A DNA stretch of 64,000 nucleotides from Halocatena marina (lineage in GTDB: Archaea; Halobacteriota; Halobacteria; Halobacteriales; Haloarculaceae), in the NCBI RefSeq assembly GCF_023276375.1, contig NZ_JALLPK010000001.1, forward strand, positions 248,001 through 312,000, read 5' to 3'. Under the pieces are notes generated by a model, which was given only the letters and a program-made list of their open reading frames with translations, did no database searches and was not told the DNA's origin. The translations under genes were made by a program, and so were the position numbers. This document shows positions 26,979-34,290 of the stretch, piece by piece (position 1 is the stretch's first letter; each line of letters starts with the position of its first letter).

Positions 26979-28148
26979 TCAGTAGAAGACCATCCCCTCG
27001 GAGTTGACTGAGGCGATCTTAGCGATGTAAGCAAAACTCAGTAGGTGGTCACCACGGTCGAATACTTTGTATCCGTTGCCGTCGTAGTGGTCGTTCCAGC
27101 GTATTCGGTTTTGGAGGTCCTCTTCGACGCTTTTAGTGAACCAACCAATTTCGTGGTAGCGTTCGATTGCGTTGATCGCTCCTTCAGTTCCAGCTTCGTG
27201 TGTGAGAAACTCGAGCCAATCGCTGATAAACGCTCCTGCTGCCTCGGTCGAAATTCGCGTAAGGTAGGGCTTCTCACCGACCATCTCTGGGTCGATTCCT
27301 TCGAGTGTAAGCAATCGTTGATGTTGTTCTGGGGTCGGGTCCTCTATGCGTGACCGATGTTCTTCGGGGGGGTCGGACCAAACGAATCCGTGGACTTCGG
27401 TCTCTAACTCGTTCGAGAGATGATCGACGATATCACAATCAGAAATCGCTTGAAGCTCCGATATATCATAGTTAATCGGATCGATAGCAGTTTTGGCGTA
27501 CTGTTGTTCCTGTCCTCCATCATCCCCGTTTACGACGGATTGTTTGCCGGTTGTGTTTTCAGCAGATTGCCCATCAGCTGTGGTTTCAGTGTGTTGTTGT
27601 GTTGAACTGTCGCTGTTATGCGTTTCTGTATCCGATTGGATATCGTTGTTCAAGCCATTGTCATCCCACTTTTCGAACTTCGAGTCATTACTGTCCCACC
27701 CTTCGAACGATTCTGTTGGCTTTTCCTGCAATTGTGACTCTGATTCAGTCTCGGACAACGACTGTGACTGGGCTTCCGAGGCGGATTCATTGGTTGTGTT
27801 ACTCCACTGGAACCCAGGGCCGTTGTCTCCTGTCTGTTCCGATCTCTGATATGTAAACCCGCCATCAGAACTGTGTGTCGTTTGGTTCGATGCAGTATTT
27901 TTATCTAAATCAGTAATTTTCTCACCAGTGTTTTGAGATTGTGGCTTTTCTTTCGATTGTGTGTCTGATTGAGAAGATGTTGTGTTCTTGGTATCCTGCT
28001 GATGATCGGCGTCGTCTCCCTGACTTTCTGCCTCTGTCTCGTTTCTCACCCAAACGAATCCATGATTGTCGTCTCCGCTGTTCGACGTATCATCGATGCT
28101 CCTTTCACGGAGGTCCGACACGTCGTATCTGCTCGGATCGACGACCAT
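26979..28148 (-). CDS. ArlD/E (FlaD/E)-domain protein with long disordered repeat region
   Basis: A 389-residue protein. The C-terminal 100 residues match the archaellar protein D/E domain: KPYLTRIS (about 293), WLEFLTHEAGTEGAINAIER (311-330), YHEIGWFTKSVEEDL and the final DHLLSFAYIAKI. In archaella this domain belongs to ArlC/D/E adaptor proteins that link the motor to the chemotaxis switch. The rest is Ser/Thr/Gln/Asn/Asp-rich and probably disordered. Two related segments, DPSRYDVSDLR...HGFVW (4-33) and DPINYDISELQ...HGFVW (223-257), flank the disorder, with shorter GFTYQRS and GFQWSN elements in between. The ATG at 28148 is preferred to a GTG at 28151. No other archaellum gene is visible in the window. 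Confidence 0.78.
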   Translation of the reverse strand: MVVDPSRYDVSDLRERSIDDTSNSGDDNHGFVWVRNETEAESQGDDADHQQDTKNTTSSQSDTQSKEKPQSQNTGEKITDLDKNTASNQTTHSSDGGFTYQRSEQTGDNGPGFQWSNTTNESASEAQSQSLSETESESQLQEKPTESFEGWDSNDSKFEKWDDNGLNNDIQSDTETHNSDSSTQQHTETTADGQSAENTTGKQSVVNGDDGGQEQQYAKTAIDPINYDISELQAISDCDIVDHLSNELETEVHGFVWSDPPEEHRSRIEDPTPEQHQRLLTLEGIDPEMVGEKPYLTRISTEAAGAFISDWLEFLTHEAGTEGAINAIERYHEIGWFTKSVEEDLQNRIRWNDHYDGNGYKVFDRGDHLLSFAYIAKIASVNSEGMVFY

Positions 28149-28856
28149 CACCTTTCAAAGATAGTGGGTAACAACAGCACAACAATCTTTCTCCATCGAC
28201 TGACGAAGAATCCTTCATATCACAACTAATTAGTCAGTGGCTGTTATAATCTTACACCACCTTCGTATCGTGCCGAGTACTGTAGATGATGGCTGATGAC
28301 GATGAATACGACCCGAGCCGGATTCGGCACCCGGTGATGACGAACCCTATGAGTGCCGAGGCCATACCCCATGCTTTGATAGACTAATCGATTGTTCTCA
28401 ATTGATAATATGTATCCGTTCTTCTATAGGAGGATATATATCGTATCTATTTTGTATTTGTTCATTTTATTGTCAAATCAGTTCTGATGTCTTTGGTGAA
28501 TGTCTGGTCCGGAGTGGAAACGATCGAATCGGTGGATGTGTGGTTCTGGACACCGGAGGCGTTACTCACTGGATATACAGATACGACAAAAAACGGATCC
28601 GTCACAGCCTGCCAACACAGCTTTGAGGAGGGCTACGGATCATCACTATCGAACTGTTCGGTAAAAGTCCCGCGAACGTACTCGTTTTTCATTTCTATAT
28701 TCTCTATTGACCGAAGCTGACAGCCAGTACACGCCGCGATCCCCACTCACAACAGAAGATCGTCTCGTCGGCACTAGTGATTTGAACTGAGCTGTATCGT
28801 AGCAATTGAAAAAACAGTAACTATCGAACAATCCACAGACCGTTCGAATTTGGAAC
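28149..28856. other. AT-rich intergenic region with one tiny frame
   Basis: About 700 bases, AT-rich in 28150-28260 and 28385-28490, between the ArlD/E-like gene and the His/Lys repeat gene. It holds one short haloarchaeal-looking frame (28289-28387, listed separately). A plus-strand frame at 28487-28720 has no family resemblance and is treated as noise. No RNA gene was recognised. Confidence 0.4.
28289..28387 (+). CDS. Candidate 32-residue acidic microprotein or gene remnant
   Basis: ATG at 28289 (a second ATG lies one codon upstream), TAA at 28385-28387. The product begins MADDDEYDPSRIRHPVMTNP. The Asp-rich start and GC-rich codons stand out from the AT-rich surroundings, as a real haloarchaeal N-terminus would. 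It shares DPSR with the start of the divergent ArlD/E-like protein, which may be coincidence. It could be a microprotein or the stump of a lost gene. Confidence 0.3.
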   Translation: MADDDEYDPSRIRHPVMTNPMSAEAIPHALID

Positions 28857-29819
28857 CTAACAGTCTTCCTTATCTCGCTTTTTGTCGTGTTTCCGGTCGT
28901 CGTGTTTTTTGTCCCGCTTTTTGTCGTGTTTCCAATCGTCGTGTTTTTCGTCCCGCTTTTTGTCGTGTTTCCAATCGTCGTGTTTTTCGTCCCGCTTTTT
29001 GTCGTGTTTCCAATCGTCGTGTTTTTCGTCCCGCTTTTTGTCGTGTTTCCAATCGTCGTGTTTTTCGTCCCGCTTTTTGTCGTGTTTCCAATCGTCGTGT
29101 TTTTCGTCCCGCTTTTTGTCGTGTTTCCAATCGTCGTGTTTTTCGTCCCGCTTTTTGTCGTGTTTCCAATCGTCGTGTTTTTCGTCTCGCTTCTCGTCGT
29201 GTCTCACGTCAAGCTCTTCATTGCTTGCGTCGTGATCTTTGCCGTCTTTGCTGTCCCACTTCTTATCGTGTTCCCGGTCGTGTTTTTTGTCGTGCTTCCA
29301 GTCGCGATTACCGCTATCGCTGTTCGGACACCGGATGCGGAACCAGCAGATTCTCTTCTTTTCTCGCTTGTCTGCTTTAATTGTAGCACAGTAGGTACTA
29401 TCGACTGGCTCAGCGACGACTGGCTTGCGCTTTTTACAATGTTTGAACTTATCGCGCCAATCGTGGTCTGATTCTTCATCGTGTCGCTTCTTCTTGTGGG
29501 TCGCATACGAGACAGCGAATGGGAAATGTGCGTAGATTTTTACTTTCTTTTTATCTCCTTTGATCCGGAATCTGTCCGGTTTGGAATCATTGGTATCATT
29601 CCCGTTATCGTTGAGCACGTGATGGTTCCATTCCCCATCTTTGCGCACGTAAACGATGTCGAGATCCTTTGGGCACTTTTTCGTGTTAGTATCGTTGTCG
29701 TTATCCTCGCCATCGGTTGCAACGGTGACGCCTGTACCAATGCCACCGAGAGTAATGCCGGATACACCGAGCGCCTTTATCAAGTCTCTACGACTAACAG
29801 ATCGTTTGATACCCCTCAT
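28857..29819 (-). CDS. Tat-exported His/Lys/Asp repeat protein
   Basis: A 320-residue protein with a twin-arginine signal (SRRDLIKALGVSG, then a hydrophobic stretch to about residue 33). A globular part of about 130 residues follows, with five Cys (KKCPKD, FKHCKKR, TYCATI, RICWFRIRC). From about residue 205 the protein is tandem copies of the 13-residue unit HDKKRDEKHDDWK: seven nearly identical and one variant (KKHDDRK) before the end RDKEDC. The mature protein is rich in Lys, His and Asp and far more basic than haloarchaeal neighbours, which suggests metal, polyanion or DNA binding at the cell surface. I do not recognise the globular domain. The gene lies between AT-rich spacers and looks accessory. 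Confidence 0.75.
   Translation of the reverse strand: MRGIKRSVSRRDLIKALGVSGITLGGIGTGVTVATDGEDNDNDTNTKKCPKDLDIVYVRKDGEWNHHVLNDNGNDTNDSKPDRFRIKGDKKKVKIYAHFPFAVSYATHKKKRHDEESDHDWRDKFKHCKKRKPVVAEPVDSTYCATIKADKREKKRICWFRIRCPNSDSGNRDWKHDKKHDREHDKKWDSKDGKDHDASNEELDVRHDEKRDEKHDDWKHDKKRDEKHDDWKHDKKRDEKHDDWKHDKKRDEKHDDWKHDKKRDEKHDDWKHDKKRDEKHDDWKHDKKRDEKHDDWKHDKKRDKKHDDRKHDKKRDKEDC
28888..29199. repeat. 39-bp minisatellite, eight tandem units
   Basis: Eight head-to-tail 39-bp units lie inside the Tat-exported repeat gene. Seven are nearly identical at the DNA level, and the 3'-most one (in coding direction) has diverged. Because 39 is a multiple of 3, frames on both strands stay open through the array, producing long spurious ORFs opposite the gene. 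The identity at silent positions points to recent expansion by slippage or unequal recombination. Confidence 0.92.
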
Positions 29820-30156
29820 GGTACACCGTCACACAAAATGCCGTTTCGACTTTGTTATGGATAACTTTAAACTGATACTATATCGTAGGAACATATTATT
29901 GAATACGGGCGATGAATATTGTCAAAATATGTATGTTAACGTTATATATGTTAGAATATATTATTTTATAGTTGTGACTATTTGCACGAGAGTGTAGCTA
30001 TAGTTATTTTCTATTTGTGGCTTCCATAGCGATTGCCACGCTAAAGACAATTCACAACGAATCTCCAGTACTCGCTTTTGCTAAAATCCTCAAAGGAAAC
30101 AGGTCTGGGGGATGCTAGTGGTAGTAGACTTCGACTGATCACCGTGACGTTCACTG
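29820..30156. other. AT-rich intergenic region
   Basis: About 340 bases between two minus-strand genes, very AT-rich from 29860 to 30010 (including repeated tatatta-type stretches), probably containing the promoter of the repeat-protein gene. No gene recognised. Confidence 0.45.
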
Positions 30157-30552
30157 TTAAGTGGACGATTCGAGATCGTGGTGGTCTGTCCAGACACCCA
30201 AATACCAGAACATCGGCGCAAGATCCTGTGCTTTGTCTGTTGATTCGTACTCCACCCGTGGTGGTATCTCATCGTACGATTGGCGGGTTAGTAACCCTGC
30301 TTCGGTCAGTTCCCGCAGACGGTTTGAGAGTGTGTTCGGTGCGATGTCGATCATCTCCTCAAGATCGGAGAATCGTAGAGGATCGTCAGCACATGAAAAC
30401 CGATGGAGAATAGCAATCGTGTGCTTTTTTCCGAGCAAATTGAGAAGCACAGCCATCGTTTTATTTGTTTCTCGTGCGAGGTCACTCCCTGGTTCCCTCG
30501 TCGAATCGTCAGCGAGGATCGTCTCGGCAAACTCCTCGGCAATAGGCTTCAC
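30157..30552 (-). CDS. HxlR-family winged-helix regulator
   Basis: A 131-residue transcription factor. The HxlR core is clear: LLNLLGKKHTIAILHRF, LRFSDLEEMIDIAPNTLSNRLRELTEAGLL (helix-turn-helix), and the wing YDEIPPRVEYESTDKAQDL. The first 30 residues are an acidic extension. The first Cys of many redox-sensing HxlR proteins is absent; the single Cys is in FSCADDP before the recognition region. It stands alone; the targets are unknown. The divergence from conserved neighbours suggests a local regulator. Confidence 0.9.
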   Translation of the reverse strand: MKPIAEEFAETILADDSTREPGSDLARETNKTMAVLLNLLGKKHTIAILHRFSCADDPLRFSDLEEMIDIAPNTLSNRLRELTEAGLLTRQSYDEIPPRVEYESTDKAQDLAPMFWYLGVWTDHHDLESST

Positions 30553-30730
30553 GTGTTCTGCTATCGTTTCTGAAGTATAAAACTTGTTTTGGCGAAGCTA
30601 AAGATGGAGTACAGTTCTAGAGGTGGTGTGACTAATTCGTAGCAACAACTAAGAAACCGTCCAGAAACCGAACAGATGATCTGACTGAGCTGCGTTCCGG
30701 ATGCTAACACCCAACGTGATAGAGGTATCG

Positions 30731-32488
30731 TCAGGAGTCGTTCGTGTTTCGAAAGAATACCACGAGCGTTCTGTCACCAATTTCGTCAAGTCGGTACCGT
30801 TTGGCGGTGTAGCTCTGTCCAAGCTTCTGTGCAACAGCGGAACGATTGGCCGCTGTTGTAATCACCACCGGCGGTGGTTCGGATCCAATGTCATCAGCAA
30901 CGGCCACACTTGTCACATCGGCACCGATCGTTTCGGTATACCATGGGACTGGGATCCGACGGAACCACGCTGCTGTTGCTGGTGGAGCAGTACGGGAAGA
31001 CTCGTTCGACACGAGCGAACGGCCAACGTACAGCACATCCGTATCGTTTCCGCCAGTTGCAGCCGCGTGGTCGATGGCGGTGATGACGGTCTGCAGTTCT
31101 TCCGGTGCCTGTGCATAGTAGACGATCTCGTTGCCGTCTCCTCCGTTTCTTGGGCTGTCGTATGGATTGAGATAGCTCGTCTCTATAGCTGTGAGGCCAG
31201 AAGAGACCACCAGAGTCCCCAGTAGCACAGTCGCACCACCTGCTTTGACCATCGCTCGCGTGCGCTCGCTTGCGATGGTACTCCCGTCGGAACGTGCAGT
31301 CTCCTGTGAAGACAGCTGGCTCTGCCCCCATCGATAGACGACGCCGACACCAACCGCTGCTGGAATCGAAAGTGCCACGACAGCGTGCACCGTTGACCAC
31401 GGCACCGGAACGCTGTTTGCGAGTGGATATCCAACCGTTGCGGCAACTCCGCAGTAGAAACTGAACTCCACCAGATCGCGGGTACTACCAGCGTAGCGAT
31501 CATAAAGAAAGCCAACGATTGCTAACAAGCAGACGCCCATCGCGCCCATTGCCAATGTCCAGAGGGTGTCCAGAAGATATGGAAGATACGGATGACTCTG
31601 AATTGACCCACCAGCCCAGTGTTCAATGGCCTTTTGGTAGGAGCCAAGCGTCGCTCGCTCGATGACAGCGGGAAGCATCTCAAACTTACCACCCACCGCT
31701 TTCCAGAGACCGGGCGCTCTCGCCTCGGGACTACGAGGTGCATAAAAGAAGATCACAATAAGAAAAAAGAGCAGGATCGCTCCCACCAAATGAGTCGCCC
31801 ACGTACGAAAGCCAGCCACAGCGTGCACAGTGAGCGACCGGACAAACGAGACCGGTCCGGATCCCTCCTCACGGACTCGAAGCAACCGACGATCGAACAC
31901 GAGCAAGGCCGCACCGCCCCACGTCAGCAACCACAGCAGGACGCTCTCTTTGGTGGTAAACGCGATTCCGAGCGCGATCGTCATTCCGTAGAGATACCGC
32001 GGCGCACGCGTATCGTACGCCCGAACCAACAACCCGAGTGCGACGAGCATGAACGCCGCAAGCGGAAGGTCGTTTCGCATAAAGCGCGAGTAGTAGAGCA
32101 ACAGCGGATTGATCGCAAGGATGAATGCGAGCGCAACGATCTCCTCGTTTCGGAGACGGTCGCGGAACAACCACGCTGATAAGGGAAGTAACCCACCAAT
32201 GACTGCCACGACCAACCGAGCAGTAAACTCGGTCGCTCCGAACACCGAGAAGACTACCGAATTAACTCGCATAAAAAACGGCCCGTGGAGAATCGGACGA
32301 TACTGCCAGCTACCGTGTTCAAGAAATTTCAGCACCCAATAGCCGACCCACGCCTCATCGTAGTAGAACACTCGATGCCCAAGAGCGTACAAACGGAGGA
32401 TGAGAGCACCGAACGCGGTCGCGATAACTGCAAGCGGTACCCACCGATCAGCGAGTAATGCACGGAAATCAGCCGCTGTGGAAGGCAT
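30731..32488 (-). CDS. Agl23/TIGR03663-like polytopic membrane protein
   Basis: A 585-residue membrane protein with a glycosyltransferase-39-like N-terminal half. The FYYDEAWVGYWVLKFLEHG and YRPILHGPFFM segments and FYDE-type acidic loop resemble the ArnT/PMT fold, and LLLYYSRFMRNDLPLAAFM follows. About ten to twelve hydrophobic segments reach to residue 430, with a soluble, extracytoplasmic C-terminal part of about 140 residues. The pattern fits the haloarchaeal TIGR03663 family, annotated flippase activity-associated protein Agl23. It would act in transfer or flipping of lipid-linked sugars for N-glycosylation. It stands alone here. Confidence 0.8.
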   Translation of the reverse strand: MPSTAADFRALLADRWVPLAVIATAFGALILRLYALGHRVFYYDEAWVGYWVLKFLEHGSWQYRPILHGPFFMRVNSVVFSVFGATEFTARLVVAVIGGLLPLSAWLFRDRLRNEEIVALAFILAINPLLLYYSRFMRNDLPLAAFMLVALGLLVRAYDTRAPRYLYGMTIALGIAFTTKESVLLWLLTWGGAALLVFDRRLLRVREEGSGPVSFVRSLTVHAVAGFRTWATHLVGAILLFFLIVIFFYAPRSPEARAPGLWKAVGGKFEMLPAVIERATLGSYQKAIEHWAGGSIQSHPYLPYLLDTLWTLAMGAMGVCLLAIVGFLYDRYAGSTRDLVEFSFYCGVAATVGYPLANSVPVPWSTVHAVVALSIPAAVGVGVVYRWGQSQLSSQETARSDGSTIASERTRAMVKAGGATVLLGTLVVSSGLTAIETSYLNPYDSPRNGGDGNEIVYYAQAPEELQTVITAIDHAAATGGNDTDVLYVGRSLVSNESSRTAPPATAAWFRRIPVPWYTETIGADVTSVAVADDIGSEPPPVVITTAANRSAVAQKLGQSYTAKRYRLDEIGDRTLVVFFRNTNDS

Positions 32489-32757
32489 GTCGGGGCTGGT
32501 TTGCTGATCGTAATATATCTTTTGTCAGAAGTGGAATTGTTTACGGACAAAATATACCCGCGAGGTATCAGCTGCGGTTCCAACTTGCCTGCTGCGTTAC
32601 GGTGACATTCAATCTTTGAACCCATCAATGAGCGATCGATTGGGCGTGAGACGCGTGTATCCCCGCCTGTGTCCCTCACTGAGACGAAAAGCCACAAAAT
32701 CTATGGCATCGCCGCGTGAATAAGCAGTTCCGGAACACGTTCAGACCCATCCACGCT

Positions 32758-33528
32758 ATGTTTGAGGCTACCATCGAAATTGTACTTGAAAACCCCGTGA
32801 CGGTTATCGCGCTGTTGCCAGCCCTCTACTTCACAGCCACGACGCTCTGGGGCGTCCGAAAGCCATTGGTGTCGATCCTTATGGCCACCACCGCGATTGG
32901 GTTATCTCCCATCTTCCTTCTCTTTGTGGTCGGTGAATTCACCGGATCATCCGTATGGATGTCGCTCGGAAACAGTGTCTTTCAAATCGAGGCGTCAGTG
33001 GTGGCTGGTGTCGTGCGGGTGTACGATGGGTTGATAGCGGCGTGGCTCCGCCTCTTCGCGTTGGTGTTCGATAGCCTGCTCTCGATTCGACTCCTCCCAG
33101 CGGATATGAGTGTCCGAGGGGTACCGGTAAACGAGGTGCTTCCGGTGTGGGTATCGGTGTTTGTGCTCCACGTAGCTGGCGGAGTGATGCTAGTGTATGG
33201 ACTATACCGAGGAAACGAGAGTTCGTCTATGGATACGCTGTTGCGCGGCGGCGGTGTCGCGTTCTTGATCGCGGGGTTGTTCGTGGTTGTGCTCCAGTCC
33301 CGTGTTGTCGCATTCGACGCTTCCGCTATTGGTGTGTTGTTGATGGCGGTAGTCGGACTAGAGATCGGTGTTGCCGTCGTGCTGTTAGGCGTCCGCCCGG
33401 ACTTTTCTGGTGGAGACAATGATGAGTTCGACGATGCTAGCTCCGCTATGAAAGACGTTCGTGATTCATTGCTGTCTCGTCTCACGATGTATATGAATCG
33501 GCTCCAGTCGGACGTGAACGAAGAGTGA
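32758..33528 (+). CDS. Haloarchaeal membrane protein, unknown function
   Basis: A 256-residue protein from the ATG at 32758 (MFEATIEIVLENP); an in-frame GTG at 32716 would add 14 basic residues. About six hydrophobic segments (about 12-28, 33-55, 62-85, 135-155, 170-190 and 195-215) precede an acidic tail of about 35 residues. No catalytic motif was seen. It is divergent from the Agl23-like gene and could share a role in surface glycosylation, but that is only a guess from position. Confidence 0.65.
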   Translation: MFEATIEIVLENPVTVIALLPALYFTATTLWGVRKPLVSILMATTAIGLSPIFLLFVVGEFTGSSVWMSLGNSVFQIEASVVAGVVRVYDGLIAAWLRLFALVFDSLLSIRLLPADMSVRGVPVNEVLPVWVSVFVLHVAGGVMLVYGLYRGNESSSMDTLLRGGGVAFLIAGLFVVVLQSRVVAFDASAIGVLLMAVVGLEIGVAVVLLGVRPDFSGGDNDEFDDASSAMKDVRDSLLSRLTMYMNRLQSDVNEE

Positions 33529-34290
33529 ACTGTGGCTGTTGACGAGAACTCTGAATCGTCCACCGTGTCGCTGGTCGAACCGAGGACAAAGCCTGCGACG
33601 CGAGAATGCTCGTTCGATTCGTGAATCCTGCATACATCAGCAAAACTGAGACTTCCCTCGTAGGAAGCCCCTCCTTTTAGGGTGAGGATGTCACAACTTG
33701 TGAGCACCGCCAATAGCTCGTCGGCCTCGTGCTTTCGTTCGATATCACGAACCGTCTCGGGACACACCGATTCAGCGCTGCACAGGACTGTCAAAAGCCT
33801 CGTCCGCTGTCATGCTGTCGCCGTTCGTTCCATAGACGCCGCTCCCTATCCGTCGATCTGGCTCACTACTCTATCGACTGACCGCCGAGAGAAGAGTCGT
33901 CTTGCAATATCCATAAGTAACCTCCAATCATACGCGTTTTCTATGAGCAGTTTTCGTGATCTGTCGTGTGCACGATTCCCGAATCACCCGTCCCAAATCA
34001 ATCCGAGAAAGCGAGGCTCGTAGCATGCAGAACGTCTTGGCTTCCGGTACGGTCCGAACTTCGGGTCTGATTTCGTCGTTCGGTTCGGCCACAATGGATA
34101 GTTCGGCTTCGCTCGTGATGACGAACATGCCATCGAGCGAGTATCAAAAGACACCGAGACATCGATCGAACTGTGCGCTTGTTCCTGTGATCGGAACACG
34201 ATCGACCGACAGTCCAGTCTCAATCCCCGGTCGTCGTTGCCGAGCTAGATTGCTCGAACGAGACCAACAGAACACGAGGAAACTCTGAAC
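33529..34290. other. Intergenic region with a possible transposon end
   Basis: About 760 bases without a convincing gene. A long minus-strand frame crosses it but is the shadow of the membrane protein gene plus read-through. The part near 33652-33693 has paired hairpins reminiscent of an IS200/IS605-type element end (separate entry). Frames in 33930-34290 on either strand resemble degraded coding sequence but match nothing I know. Confidence 0.4.
33652..33693. mobile_element. Possible IS200/IS605-type right-end remnant
   Basis: Two adjacent small hairpins: cttcc/ggaag (33652-33656 with 33663-33667) and ccct/aggg (33669-33672 with 33679-33682). They are followed by the string gtgaggatgtcaca. 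Haloarchaeal TnpB-only (IS1341-type) elements commonly end in a GC hairpin followed by 'gaggatgtca'. No transposase or TnpB gene is left nearby, so at best this is a solo end or decayed copy. Recognition is by memory of such ends. Confidence 0.35.

Noticed and set aside
28888-29199. Regular repeats that might suggest a CRISPR array
   Set aside because: The units are directly tandem with no variable spacers, and they are in frame inside a coding sequence.
28850-29471. Three long plus-strand frames (117-194 codons) opposite the repeat-protein gene
   Set aside because: They exist only because the 39-bp repeat is a multiple of three and stop-free on both strands. The minus-strand frame has the Tat signal and a plausible start; the plus-strand products are Phe/Val/Cys-rich repeats without a sensible N-terminus.
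32982-33794. A 270-codon minus-strand frame
   Set aside because: It is mostly the antisense shadow of the membrane protein gene at 32758-33528. Its translation is Ser/Thr-rich without family resemblance, and the remainder covers the possible transposon end.
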